DNA of 64,000 nucleotides from Thuidium tamariscinum (Eukaryota; Streptophyta; Bryopsida; Hypnales; Thuidiaceae), in assembly GCA_947034885.2 (NCBI GenBank), contig OX344751.2, forward strand, positions 18,166,001 through 18,230,000, in the 5' to 3' direction. The stretch's first letter is position 1, and the number at the start of each line of letters is the position of its first letter. The notes under the pieces are model-generated. The model was not told the DNA's origin. It was given only the letters and a program-made list of their open reading frames with translations, and ran no database searches. A program made the position numbers and the translations under genes. Positions 36,690 through 49,767 of the stretch are shown here, one piece after another.

Positions 36690-36838
36690 CGTTCCCCCGA
36701 CCTCCCCCCAGCGACCTCCCCCCAGCGACCTCCCCAGCGACCTCCCCCAGCCACCTCCCCCAGCCACCTCCCCCAGCCACCTCCCCCAGCCACCTCCCCC
36801 AGCGACCTCCCCCAGCGACCTCCCCCACCACCGACCTT
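36690..36838. repeat. 13-bp pyrimidine-rich minisatellite
   Basis: Roughly ten copies of CCTCCCCCAGCCA or its variant ending GCGA are arranged head to tail, with slight length changes at the left edge. One strand is almost all pyrimidine. The reading frames through it (Pro/Ser/Thr-rich or Gly-rich) are artefacts of the repeat. Confidence 0.9.
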
Positions 36839-36859
36839 CGCTGAGGTTCAGGGTTCAAA

Positions 36860-39800
36860 GCTTAATGTTTGAAACTTAATGTTGATATAGTTTTCAACTT
36901 AAATATTTTTAGTGAGAATAGATAATTTTTTCGTCCTACTATTTTTTTTCATCAAAATTTAAATCCTTCTAAATTTTAAATTATTGCACTATAATTTTTC
37001 AAATTCAAGTGTTTTATATACAACAATTGAATTAAAGTCCTCAAATTTTTTAAATTTTAATCCATGTTTTATTTTCATTTTTGAAAAAAATTCTTGCATA
37101 AAAGTAGATACAATATAAAAGGAAAAAATGAATCATCAATAGTTCTAATATGAAATAAAAACATATCAATCCTAAATGTTTAAGAGATTGTTGTACAAAC
37201 AATCAAAATTCTATATGGTTTTTTGTTTTTTTCTATCAAAGAATTACAAAAACCACATAAGAAAATAAAATTCAATTTAGTTGTTTCTTAAGTACATGAA
37301 TGGTACTTGCAAACAAAAAGACCATTTAAAATTTTTCTAATAAAAATCTATTTTGTTTACAATCGTTGAAGCTATTGATTTAAACATAGACATAGTTACA
37401 AAAAAGGCCCTTATAAAATGTATTAGAAGTTAAATTCATTCTATTGTAAACAACATTATTTTTCCTATTATGCACAAATTGAAAAAAACTAATACCTCTT
37501 CCAAGCTAATAGATATATTCTTTAACCCCTAAACCAAGAACAATTTGGAACAATTTCTAGAAGTTTGGATATATTCACATGAGGTCAATTTTGAATGTAT
37601 TTCTCCAAAGTTTTCATACAAAATTTATATATTGTTCCTTTGATAGAAGTATATTTTTTTTAATGACATGTCTCAAACAATTATTATATACATTGCCCAA
37701 ATTTTTGTGGCTTTAATAACAATTCTAATTGCATACAATAACACTCCTTTGCTTCATAAATTTGACAAATAAGTCACTAATATAAAAGAAGGTGAAACTA
37801 TCTACACAAAAACTATTAGCAATCTAAAATCCCACCTTAGGAAAATTTAAAGTTTGGAATCCTATTATGTATGGTTCAAAAATTAAATCATCTCGCTAAA
37901 AACGCTAAAATATTTTAATTAAAGTTCTCTAAATTTTTAACACTATTTCTACACATACCTCTCTAATTGAATTATTTAATTTATATACTTTTTTTCTTTT
38001 TTTCATTCATTTTTTAGTTCATTAGAAGTAGGTATTTTTTTTAATTTATAGGCAAAATGTACCATTCTAAAAAAGCATTTACAATTCAAGTAATGTAGAC
38101 AATAAAGCTCGATTTTAATATTATTGATGAGTTTGTTTTTTCATGCTTCTTTTAAGTGTGCATATACAATAGTAATTTGATGAAGATTTTGAAAATGAGG
38201 TTTTGAAATTGGATTCATAGATCACATCCACACAATTACATCAATTCCTCTACTACCTAATTTTTTTTAATAAAATTAGAAACTAGAAACTCATAGTTTG
38301 ACCTAAAGTTGATGGTACACTGAATGTTTGTGATTCACACAAAATAATTTGCTTCCAATTCAATATTTGATGTTTCATTTCCAATCATCATTCAAAACTT
38401 TGTTCTACTTATTTATTCAAATCATTTGTAAGAATTATTCTTTAATTTGTAGAAAGTAGTTGTAGAGGTTAAACATATTTATATCTATTGAACTATGCAA
38501 GACTTGCAAAGTGAAGTTGTACACACCTATACTTAAAACATGTAAGAACCCCATATAGAAATGAACAAATTTATTGAAATCAATGGAACAAAAATAAAAT
38601 TAATGCACTATTCAAGCAATTTTAGTTTTGAAGCATTTGTAGTAAGCCTTCATAGGAACCAAAATACAAATATACAAAAATCATATTACAAGCTACATTG
38701 AAATATTTATATTAATGTAATCAAGACCAAAAAAGACTAGCCAAAGCACTCACCACATAACTAACCTTCAAAATACAATGACACATAAACCATATTAATG
38801 CCTTCATACTAAATTGAGATGAGGATACACATTCTTTTTTTAAGCAGTTGAAATGGCATTCCACTATCACTGAGAAATAAAAACCATACCAATCAATCAC
38901 AAGCAACTAAATCTAGTGGGACAAACATACCCCACCCTACCTAGCAAACGTGACAAAGGAAGAGAATAACAATATTGTTGCATGGGAGGTGAGCATAATT
39001 TCTACACAACCGAAAATATATTGCATACCTTACAGATATAGAATGAATGCACAATTTCAATCATGAACTTGAAAACTAAGCTTTCATTTCAGTAAACAAG
39101 AATTCTCAAACTTCAACTAATCCAACTTTAGCAAATCAGATCCACCTATTACAGAGCCTGAAATTTTTTGAAAAAGCCCCCCGGCCGTACAGTACATGAC
39201 CATGACTCCCCAAATTGCCTTTTAATCTATTTTGGAATTTACTGTCCTAATTTTATCTTTCTTTTAATTTTTATTATCCTATCATTTGAAAAATTCATAC
39301 TTCAAATTACGTTGTTTGTTTTGTTTGTTAAATTGAGATTTCCCAAAGCACACATCCCCTCATTGCATTGTTGGTACAATTGAAAAGCCCTTAGCAAGGA
39401 GGGGGCATGGGCTTTGTTTCATGGCATTTGAACATACAACATGAAAGTTATTGAATTTCAAAGTTTTTATTGTTAATTATTGTTAAAAAAATCAAAAAAT
39501 TCTTTTTACTTTGATTTTGATTTTGGCAATGGTATACAACATACTAGTTTTACTTGCATATTATATGCAAAAAAAGTGTTTTCAATATTTAATTCTATTC
39601 TATATTTACTCCATATATCCAATGTATGAAATGAAGTGCGTATGATTTACCTTTTTTTATTTCAATATTATGTCCTATATATGAGAATACATTTAATTAC
39701 ACTATGTATTAAAACTTAGTATCGAAAAAAAAATCAATTATTTATTCTTTCCAAAGCAAGTACATTCTTCAAGAACATTATTTCTTTCTCCATTGATTGA

Positions 39801-40140
39801 TAGCACAATTTTTCTTGACAATATTTCATTGAACATTAACCCACCTTTATAATCCAAAGGAGATGTTCTTTCAATCAAAGTGGTCCAAAATTGCAAAGAA
39901 CTTGAGCAATTTGTTTGCTCACTTTTTGTGGGATTGAATAGAATGTAATTAAATTATTTTGTAGTTTATATTGAAAGTGAGCACCTCGAAAGAAGTCAAA
40001 TTCTTTGATCATATGATTTAGTAGATATTTAAGTTTGAAGTTTTCTTTGGATCAATGGAAAAATTCTAGCCCTAACTAAAAAATGAATATGTCTTTGATG
40101 GTGCACCTTATATGAAAAAATGAATATGCCTTTGATTTTC
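36860..40140. other. AT-rich spacer
   Basis: No gene was recognised over more than 3 kb. The only locally different text is near 39165-39415, with a CCCCCCGGCCG patch and an AAGGAGGGGGC patch, perhaps the ends of a small element. Confidence 0.4.
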
Positions 40141-40144
40141 TCAT

Positions 40145-41000
40145 TAATAAAATCATTCAAAACTATCATTTCTATTGTAAAGACCAGAAAAATTTATAGA
40201 ATTTTTTTGCATAATGAATTATAAAATATAACACAAGACTACAAAGTTATAAGGTGTAGAAAAAGTTTTCACCATGTAAATTGCAAGATTTCTGAGCTTA
40301 ACTCCTAAAAAATAGAGTTGTGTTTTTTTGGCAATATAGTGATTTTGGGTACGTAGTTCACTACAAATGGAGTTTTTATTCTTTTTCTTCGAAATTTTCA
40401 CACAACATGTATTCAAAGAGTAGTTTTAGGGTCCCAAAATTTCCATAATCTTTTACTACATGATTAAAAATTTATTGCATTAAATGTGATTTTCATTGCT
40501 TAGCAAGCTACTTGGGTAGCCTAAATTTTTTTTGTAAAAATCTCATGTAAAAAAGGAAAAAAAAATTAAAATTGATTCTTTAGATTCATATATATTTGGA
40601 AAGCTTTGAATCATTCCATTATAACTAATGAAATGAAAGTTATAAGGGGTTTAAGTTTCTGAAGACCATCCCTATCCACAAACTTAAACTCTTCTGAACT
40701 TTCATTTCATTAGTCATAATGGAATGATTCAAAGCTTAATAAATAAATAAATATAAATAAATAAATATAAATAAATAAATATAAATAAATAAATATAAAT
40801 AAATAAATATAAATATAAAGAATCAATTTTTATTTTTTTTTATTTTTAAAAGTGACTTTTATAGAAGTTTTTGGGACTACTTGGATTGCCCGTTGAGCAA
40901 TGAAAATCATATGATGCAATCAATAAAAACTCCATCTATAATGAGTTGCCTAAAATCACTATGTTGTAAAAGAATTGGAATTTGGTCCTTTAAATAGGGG
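40145..41000. mobile_element. TTAA-family element rearranged into a long hairpin
   Basis: The right end ATAGGGG is followed by TTAA at 41001-41004. The terminal segment, with ACTCCATCTATAATGAG, appears again inverted at 40332-40380 as TACAAATGGAGTTTTTATT. Arms of about 300 bp face each other around 40672. The right arm carries a 14-bp tandem repeat and lacks about 100 bp present in the left arm. Confidence 0.7.
40736..40818. repeat. 14-bp tandem repeat in one hairpin arm
   Basis: About five copies of AAATAAATAAATAT run head to tail. They lie only in the right arm of the surrounding inverted repeat, so they expanded after the arms formed. Confidence 0.92.
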
Positions 41001-41004
41001 TTAA

Positions 41005-42600
41005 AGTACATAGAACATAATTTAGAGCCCATTTTGTAAGTAGATTATTTGACTTTGAATCTTTTTAACTTAAATTTTTGAGCTATCAATTTTTAATTTA
41101 AAAAATATTTTTTTATTAAAGATTCAAGTTCAAAGTTAAAATTTCAAAATAAAAACACACGGTTTTCATTCTTTCAAAAGTTGTGAAGTAGATGTAGGTA
41201 TAAGATTGAAGGAAAATCTAAATCATCTAAAGCTTTAAAATATGGTTGAAACACATCAATTCTAATAGTGAGAATTTTTTTAGCATATATGTTTAACCTT
41301 GTCCATTTCTTTGGAAAGTTGTGAAAATTGAATTTAGAAAAAAAATTCAATGTGTTTTTTTCTCAAGAAGCTCTAAATTTTTCACATCACTAATCCAAAT
41401 GGAATGAATTATAGCTTTCTATATAGACAAAATATATATTATATGGAAAAAAATTTGTGAATTTTTTTCTTGCTTAATCTCCTTTTAAAAGTTATTGTGG
41501 CATAATTTTTCTCCCATGACACTAGTTGTAGTAAAAATTACATTCTTTAAAAATATTCTTTTCTATATTTAGGAAAAAATTCAAAAAATTGCCAAAAAAT
41601 TGAGGTTATATGAGCCTACCCAAAATCAATTTCATCTTCTAAGTGGACAATCGGATTTTAGGGATTAATATACATAAAATGCCCTCGTTGATCTCCAAAA
41701 GGTGTTGCCAAATGTTGAGAAAAGACACTTTTCATTTGGGAATTGAAAAGAGTCCCATTTCACATTGGATAACCTTTGAATGCCAAAAAAATTAGATTTT
41801 TGCTTTTAGATGACAATAGAAGCTTATTAAAGGATTCAAATCAATTTTTTTCATCCAAATTTTTTGTGTATATTTCACTTGATTGTTCCACTTGTCATGC
41901 TCTAAAAATTTCATCATAGGTGTCTTTTATTTTTTTGTTTGTATGAATTAATTTGGATGTATGTGCCAAAAATTTCCTTTTGCGTTTATTCAACAATTTT
42001 TAGCTCTTTGCACTAAATCTAAATTTCACCCTTGAAAATATTTCTTTTTTTGAACTTGATTACAACAAATTAAATAAAGAGAATCAAATCTAGTTTTTAT
42101 TTCTATTAGAATTTTCAAAAACTACAAAAAATAAGTATTTCATTAAAATTTGAATATTGGGCTAATTATCATAGGCTATCAAACTTCTATTTTGTAGTAT
42201 GACACAGAAATGTAGAATATGCAATAATATCCTCCACTAGAGTATACACTTCTATTGAAAATTTCAGATTTTGGAGCTACTTATAAATTATATATGAATT
42301 TATTTCATTTCTTCTTTAAAAAATCACAATAATTTCAAATCATTACCAATAAATTTAGAAACTTTGTAATTCATAGAAGACATGTTGTTGCTCCATTGAA
42401 AAATAAAGATAAATATAAGTCAAATTTAGTTGCTAAATAGAAAAAATTAAAAACCTCCAAGATCTTGACCTAATTGGTTTCTAAGACTCAATCCTGCTAA
42501 GGTTAAGGGAGTAACACTTCATTGAAACACCTTCTATAAGTAAAAAAACTTCTTAAAATGGCCTTGAATGGATGCTTTCTTGACTCAAAAGTCAAAACCA
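41005..42600. other. AT-rich spacer with TTAA-family fragments
   Basis: No gene was recognised. Phrases such as TTTCTTTGGAAAGTTGTGAA and ATCACTAATCCAAATGGAAT recur in other TTAA-family interiors, for example near 24070 and 63760, so part of this is old copies. Confidence 0.4.
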
Positions 42601-42605
42601 CTATA

Positions 42606-43405
42606 ATAGGGGTACTATTTTGTGAGCCTAAGAGCTTGTGGGCCTCTAATTTTTGGTAAAATTTTTATTGATTTTTAGAATATGAACCTATTACCGTGAT
42701 TTAGGAATTTAGGATTTTTATAGCTAGTACCCCCCTTGTCAGATTTGAAATTTGTGACTTTTAAAACTTTTTTTTTTAATTTCAATTTTTCTCAATCCTG
42801 TTTTTTGTTTTTCAATTTTTTTTTGCAACTCCACCACCCTCCAAAAAACCTCTTGATATTGAGAGGGGTTTTGGAGATAGAGGGGCTTGGAGCTCTCAAT
42901 TTTATTTTTTTATTTTTATTTTTTCAATTTTTTTTCTTTAATTAGCAACTGTGTCACTAGTTCACTTTTTTTGCAACTTTGTCACCCCTACACCCTTATC
43001 TTGATACCGAGAGATCAATTGGAAGGTGATGATTTTGCGGAATTTTTTGTTTTAGCAACTTATCACCCTAGAAAACCCCTTGTTGTTTTTTGGATTTTGA
43101 ACCTCAAAAAAAGATTCAAAATTTCTTTTTAAAAATTGGAAGGTATTTAGAGGCCCTTTGGAAATAGTAGGATTTGAAATTTTAAAATATGTTAACCACA
43201 CTTCCATAGTCATAGGTCCAAGGTCATAGGTCCACGATTATAGGACTGAATTTTTATTATAAATAGAATTTTTTTTAAATGACTTTGCTTTTTTTCTTTT
43301 GGTCTAAAAAATTCAAAGTTTTTTTTGGTTCATGCTTTGGGCTCTTAAGGCTTACGCTCACAGCTCTCAAGCTCACGCTTTTAGGCTCACAAACTAGCAT
43401 CATTG
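42606..43405. mobile_element. Element F copy 1, about 0.8 kb
   Basis: The left end ACTATTTTGTGAGCCTAAG and the right end TTAGGCTCACAAACTAG are inverted. The interior carries CCTATTACCGTG and inverted relatives of it. No target duplication was seen. Phenylalanine-rich frames come from T-tracts. Confidence 0.6.
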
Positions 43406-44152
43406 TTACTAAAACTTTGCAATAGCTACTAATAAGAGGCAAAGAACTTTTTCAAGCAACCAATGAAAGTTGAGGCATTTTGCCCTTCAAGATTGTTCAT
43501 TTAAGGTGATCTTAGAGTTATAAATAGGCTATTATATGTTTTCAACTTTTAAAATTTGTAAAGCATCATTATATCATTGGAAAATTATGAAGCCACTCTT
43601 AGATTACATTTTTCTTGAGTTTGCTAATAATCTCATTAAATGTTTTTGGTCATTTGACTATTGAGGTAATAGAATCAATTAAATAGTCACTTTTAGATGT
43701 CCTCACATTCATAATGTTATAATATCTTCTCCACACTTGTTCCTATGTAAAAAAGAGTGTCATGCAATAGTATTAGATATTGTAGGAAACTTGAATGAGT
43801 TTTGATTGGATTACAATTCAAATTGAAGTGATACAATATTATATGTTCATATTTGGACAACAAAATAAAGAGTGTTTTGTAACATATGCCTATAAGATAA
43901 AATGTAAATATATAGAATTGATGTCATTCTCATCTATCAAATTTTTTTGTAGTAAGTGCTAATCTATTCAACCAATTCTACATTTCTTCTATAGCATTCA
44001 TTCTAAATTCATGTGATCTTTATATGAATGATTTTTATGAGTTACAAACTACACCAAGGATATCACTAGGAAAATTGTGGTATCAATGCAATAATCACAT
44101 ATAGTTGTTTGTGAGAAACAACTTGAATATTTTCTTCAATTACACAACTCTA

Positions 44153-44605
44153 CAATGTACTGAAAAGTGGCAAGCCACAATCTGCCCTGGCAAATCTCTC
44201 CCCCCCTGGCCAAAAAATTGTGAGCCGTTGGATTTGGGGGGAAAAAAAATTTGACACTCCCTCAAAGAAATTTTTATAGCCGTTGGATCAAGTACGGGTA
44301 TAAATATAAATACGGCTGAAAATACGAATACGTTTGAAGATTGAATGTTTGGTTTGTCCCATATTGTTTGGAGTCCTCCCCCCCCTTCCAAAAATTACAA
44401 GAGGGGAGGGAGGGGGGGGGGGCTGAATTAAAAAAAATTGATTTAAATTTTTTTAATTCAGCACCCCTTTCCCTCCTCCCAAAAAATTTTTAATTTTAAT
44501 TTTAAATTTTTTGGGAGGGGGGAAGGGGGGATAAATTTAAAAAATTTAAATCAAATTTTTTTACCGATTTTGGTACATTGTTACACACAATGTACCGAAA
44601 AGGTA
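44153..44605. repeat. Element G copy with hairpins and G/C runs
   Basis: It starts with ACAATGTACTGAAAAGTGGC and ends with TTTTGGTACATTGT, directly followed by another ACAATGTACCGAAAAGG. Inside, the arms around 44440 (GGGGCTGAATTAAAAAAA) and around 44490 (CCTCCCAAAAAATTT) make further hairpins. It is related to 20930-21452. Confidence 0.6.
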
Positions 44606-44698
44606 CTATCACAAAAGAGTTGAAGTTTGTTGTATGGTATTAGTATAGTAATTATAGAGCTTGTCAATTTTGAACGACTCAAAAATTGAATTGTATAG

Positions 44699-45029
44699 TA
44701 AGGTAGGAGGTCCATAATGTGCCCATTTTAGAATTGAAAATTAATTTGGAGACATTAAACTTCTTGAAATAGTTTTTAGTAAATTTCCTTGAAAGATAAA
44801 TGGAATTGACATCTAAATATTCCAACTTGTTCTATATTTTTTGGAGCTTTGTACAACTACTTATAACTTCTTCTTGTTGAAACATGGTAGTCACTAAAAG
44901 TGTCCACCTCTTGAAAGGAACAATATTTACACATTGCTAATGCAATAAGAAAGCACAATGTACGAAGAATATATATTTGTGGGGGTAGATACTTTTAGAA
45001 CGTGATCACTTTATGGATTTCTTACCTTA
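44699..45029. mobile_element. MITE family D copy 5, 331 bp
   Basis: The ends are TAAGGTAGGAGGTCCATAA and TTTATGGATTTCTTACCTTA. It contains the family phrase ATTTTTTGGAGCTTTGTA. Confidence 0.8.
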
Positions 45030-45295
45030 CCACAAGAGGGAACTAGACCCTTATAACATTGCTCTCTATCACTTTTTGTTGCCCCATACATGCAAGTGGA
45101 AAAGGGGCATTATGTGCCTTAGTGTTCACAAAAAAATTTGAATTGAACTAACTTGTACTTGTAGTTTTCAATAGGAAATCAATTTGTTGTAGTTTTACTT
45201 GTAATAGATTTTTTTGAAATATACTTGAAGTTATGATTTTCAACTTGGAAATTTGGAATTTGGGACAATTAGTCAACTGACTCATAATATACTAA

Positions 45296-48200
45296 GGACC
45301 TGTTTACACCAAAAAACTTTGGATTGGGGCCCAAATAAATGGAATCTTTTGGATTGGTACCATAGCTATCTTCCAATCAAAAGAGTCCATTCCCTTAGGC
45401 CCCAATGTGGGCGCTTTATTCCCACCCTTGGAATAAAGTGTACACAACCAGGTTCTACTAATTTGTGAGTAATTCCTAGTGGGTGTCTAACCTACGTGCA
45501 ATCCAATTACGCCTTCCAAGCAATGGATCTTCCTAACTTCCTACTCCTAATCAACCCGCTTGCAATTGCTAGGCGAGAATTACCTTTGCTCTAAGGGTTT
45601 TTGAATTTGAGATAAGTCTTTCAGTCGTTTTCTACTTCGTAATACTGGTGGGAGTCTAAGGTTTTACTGACCTTGGTCAATCCTATTTGACCTTTCCAAA
45701 TAATCAAAGGTTCTAACTAAGGGTTCATTCTTTTCTAGCGTATCGCTTGTGGATAGAGTTCTAAGTATTCTCGGGTTTTTTATGTTCTAAGATATCTCTA
45801 GAGGATTCTATCCCTAACTTGTTCTCTAATTATCTTTTAATCTAATTAGCGTACTGTTATAACTATTCTTTTACTACTTAACCTTAGGATATCTAATTAG
45901 CCAATTTGAGTTTTACCTTAATAGGAATAATTTTATCCTTTCACGGTAAAACCTTGATCTTTGACTTGGGTAATTGTGAATCTTCCCGGTAGATTTGGAC
46001 CGTTGACCGGTTCGTCCAACTTTTACCTTGTTGGACTCTTTTTTATCTAAAGGGTTTAATTCTTTTGGATTTATCCTTTTATCCTTTCTAGTTACTAAAG
46101 TTAATTTCCACCATGTATTCTTTGGATAAAGTAATTGTAAGCAAATTTTGACCGTTATCCGGTTCACCAAAATTTCCCAGTCAATTACTTTTCCTCAAGA
46201 TTAATTATGGCTTCAATTTCCTATTTTTACTCCCTAAGTCTAAAAAATCTGAATTTACTATTGATTCTAGCTTTGTCTAATTTTCTTATCTTTTGGGTAA
46301 TTCTAGGTTCGTCACTTCTACACTAACTACTAAATTTTATGACTAAAACGAAATTATGGGAAAAAATGAGAACAAAAGAATTTCAAAAACTAACCTCTGT
46401 CATGGCGCTCTCGAGGTTTCCATGTGATTCGATAAATCCTCCAATTTGTGCTCGCTCCACCTCCATTTTGTCCTTAGTCTTTTTAATATTTTAAAAGTGA
46501 TGGAACAATATTTAATTCCAAACCTTCTCCCTTGTTCCTCTTAAGTATGGTATTCTAAAAATCTACGCTAATTCCTTAATATTTTTGGTGATTTTTTAGT
46601 CTAATTTCTCTATCTTTCTATTGTTTTCTTTTCTTTATCTTTTATTATTTTCAAAGCCAAATCTTTGAAAATCTAGCCTACTTCAAAGTCAAATCAAAGA
46701 CAACTAAGCCACTCTAACCTTAATCCAATTTTAGCTAAATCTAGGATGTCTCTAAGTCAAGTGATTCTTTTATTTTGTTTTTTATTCATTGACTTTCTAA
46801 CAATTCTAAACTATGTCTCCAAAGTCAAAAAATCAAATGGTTCCTAAAGTCAACCAAGCTTATTGTCTCTAATACTTCTTCTTCTCTCCTTCTACTTCTA
46901 TTTGCTTCCACTTCTCTAAGACTTGTGTTTATGTTGCTACTTGAAGTTGTTGCAAAGTTTTGAGTGTTGTAAACTCAATTTTGCAATAGATTGCAACTTA
47001 GTGTCACCTTGTAAGTACTCTACAACTGGTCAAAGGGCGTTGACCAGTCCCACAGACCAGAAATTTGGGTCCAGAACGAGTCAAGAACAAGTCCAGATGG
47101 TGAGAGGGCTTCTCTTCTCCAAAATTTCAGATTGTGAAGGTATCTCACATCTCTCCACTCACTCTCCACTCACCCTCACCTCACCTCTCCCTCTCTGTCT
47201 CTCAACCGGGGGGGTACAGGGGTTTGTTTTATTTTTTTATTTTTATTTTTATTTTTATTTTTATTTCTGAATTCGTTTTAGACTCTCTCCTCACAGCTCA
47301 AACTCTCACAGTTTCCAAACTTTCCCACAGTTCTAAATTCTCTCCAAAGAAATTGTACTCCTCTCACATTTATCTCAAACTAGTTTTAATATTCTTGAAT
47401 TAGCTCTCTATTCTTTTTCCCAGTCTATCAAATTTTCCCCAAATCTCCACTACTTGACACTAGGTGAGTTTTAGATCTAGATCAACTAATTTCGATTTCT
47501 TAACTCCTATCCTTCCCTCTGGCTTAGACAATTCTGGAACTTTAAGTGTTTCCCACTATCTCCCAAACGGAAATTTATCACTCTGTTGCTAATCTATACT
47601 TTTCTCTCACTTCACAAATTTTGGGAAAAAATGGAAAGTTGGGACCCAGAGGGTATCATCCCAGTCTGGAAATCAAACTTGTATGTGGTTTCAATAACCA
47701 GACCGTATGCTGGCTCAATAAACCGTATGCTGGCTTAATCAGACCGTATGCTGGCTCAATCAAGCCGCTAGTGGTTAAGTCTGGCTGGCCTTCGGGGCTC
47801 TGGCTGGGCCTTGGGCTCTGGCTGGGGCCTTGGGCTCTGGCCGGTGCAAACTGGTTTTACAAAAGAACACAATTTTTAATGATCGGCAGTTGTAGCCACA
47901 TCAATTTGGGGTTCCCAAGGGGACCCTTCAACAAAATTTAAATTGGATTTAGACTAGTTTTGCTATTTCCTACACCAATTTAAACCAGACTAAGACTGGA
48001 AAATTGCAGGTAAGATCAAAGCTTCGCCGTATTGGACATCTAACTTCCAAAAACTAGGCAAATTGAATGGAAATGCTTTAGAATGTTAGCCCTTAAAAGT
48101 TTGTTCAAGGGGCGAAGCTTCGCCGTATCGGGGTATTATTCCCCAAATTTGAACAAGAATTTGGCCAAGGTTAGTAAATTGAACAATAATAGTAGAGCTT

Positions 48201-49764
48201 GGTTCCCACCCAAGTCTCTTTAAATCTTCAAATGACTCAAAAACACTTGGACCACGTATTCCCAAGCCAAATGTCCGGGAGATTTGCAACAACTAGAGAG
48301 TTGTGAAGTTTCACTCAAACACCAAACTCAAGAAATGGTTAGTATGACCTCAAGGACACTTGCAAATAATTGAAATCCAAAGCTTCTTGGCTAACGGCAT
48401 CGCCAGAATTCGGCCAAGAAGGGTTTGGGGTTAGTACCAAATGACAAATGGACTCAAGTAAGCTCAAAGGGACCCCCACGTCCTTTGCAACAAACTCAAA
48501 AGAACATAAAAGTGCTTGAAAAACAAGAGGAAATGAAATTGAAAGCAAAATACAAAGAGTTTTGGCCAAAATACCAAAAGTCTTGACAATCGTGGCCGCG
48601 TGTGGCTTCAACAAAATGAAAGAAAGGGGTGCAAATGAAGTCGGTGAGGCCCCCTTTTATACATTTCCAAGGACCTCACTTACCCTCAATTACGAGCTAA
48701 AACTACCTACGCAACCAAAATTGTCAAAAACTCTAATTCTACTAGGCCTAATTCTACCCTACTGCTGTAGCAATTCTAACTTTTGGAGAAATGGTCCGAT
48801 CGCCAAACGGACAGTGCCATTAGCTTCAGAGGACCCAAATTAGTCTAAGGAAACCCCTACCCCTTACTCTCGGAGCCCAAATGCGCTCCAAAGCTAACAT
48901 TCACGAACCGGTAAAAAGGGTGGAAAATCTATCTTTTGGAATTGATTTTTCCCAAAGGTTTTGACTAGCCTAGGTTGTCGGGAAGGTCCAAGAATGTTGG
49001 AAAAGAGTCTAAGTTGACCCGAATTGGACTCCGTATGCTCCCCATGCGCCGGTCAACTCACAAGAGTTTTGGTAAAACCATCAAAACTTGTCTACGCTTC
49101 CGGTTCTGGTACTTGTCGATGTCAGAAAGTCTTGAAACTTGGCGGGACGCTTATTTAGGCTAAAACATACTATCCTAATTTTTAGTGGGATTTTACCATC
49201 ACCGTAGAATTTTCCATGAATTTCCAATTGCAGGTGAAAGCGGTTGACTTCCCATGGAGTCATTTCCGTAATCCGGAAAATTACGAAACTTTTAGGGGAT
49301 CTTCTAGGAAGTCCCCTAATGACAAGTGCAAAGTTTTGTTAAAAACCTACACTGTCTAATCAAAGTAGGATTTGCACTTATGGCAGAATTAATTCCTCCG
49401 GGGAGGAATCATTCCCGTACAAGGGAATCCCCACTAGTTGGCTTCGCCGTGACGCTTGTAGGAGACTGTCGGACTCCCGTGGTGCTAGTGCAATCTTCTG
49501 TGAATCGCGTAATATGATGTCTAATCTCCTGATAAGTTGTAGAAATCGGCTTTAAGGAGTCTTTTGAGGTACTCCGAAATAGTTAGACCCAATTCTCCAT
49601 CATTGGCAGAAATTACATCAATCCTACTGTGAACACTCTTTTTAGTTGATTTTAAACCATAATAACCCTAAATGTGAGCAATAAGCGAAAAAAAGAAAAA
49701 TCCGAGACTTGAGTGACAAAGACGGGGCTCACACCCAACCCAAAGTTTTTTTGTAAACAGGACC
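45296..49764. mobile_element. PIF/Harbinger-type element, 4469 bp, no intact transposase
   Basis: The left end GGACCTGTTTACACC and the right end TTGTAAACAGGACC are inverted, and the next bases also pair (AAAAACTTTGGATTGGG with CCAACCCAAAGTTTTT). TAA flanks both sides (45293-45295 and 49765-49767). GG-CCTGTTT ends with a TAA/TTA duplication are the hallmark of PIF/Harbinger elements. The longest internal frame is about 130 codons and shows no DDE or Myb-like features, so the copy is non-autonomous or decayed. Its base composition is less AT-rich than the flanks. Confidence 0.75.
47698..47850. repeat. Two short tandem arrays in the Harbinger-type element
   Basis: First, about three copies of AGACCGTATGCTGGCTCAAT and variants lie at 47698-47765. 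Second, about three copies of GGGCCTTGGGCTCTGGCTGG lie at 47795-47850. Both are slightly diverged. Confidence 0.8.
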
Positions 49765-49767
49765 TAA

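Noticed and set aside
36446..36872. Pro/Ser/Thr-rich and Gly/Arg-rich frames on both strands
   Set aside because: They are translations of the 13-bp minisatellite and change frame with its unit length.
42736..43132. Phe-rich frames resembling membrane proteins
   Set aside because: They are produced by T-tracts in element F copy 1.
45296..49764. Considered as an LTR retrotransposon because of its size and composition
   Set aside because: The terminal repeats are inverted, not direct, and the flanking duplication is TAA. No gag or pol motif is visible.
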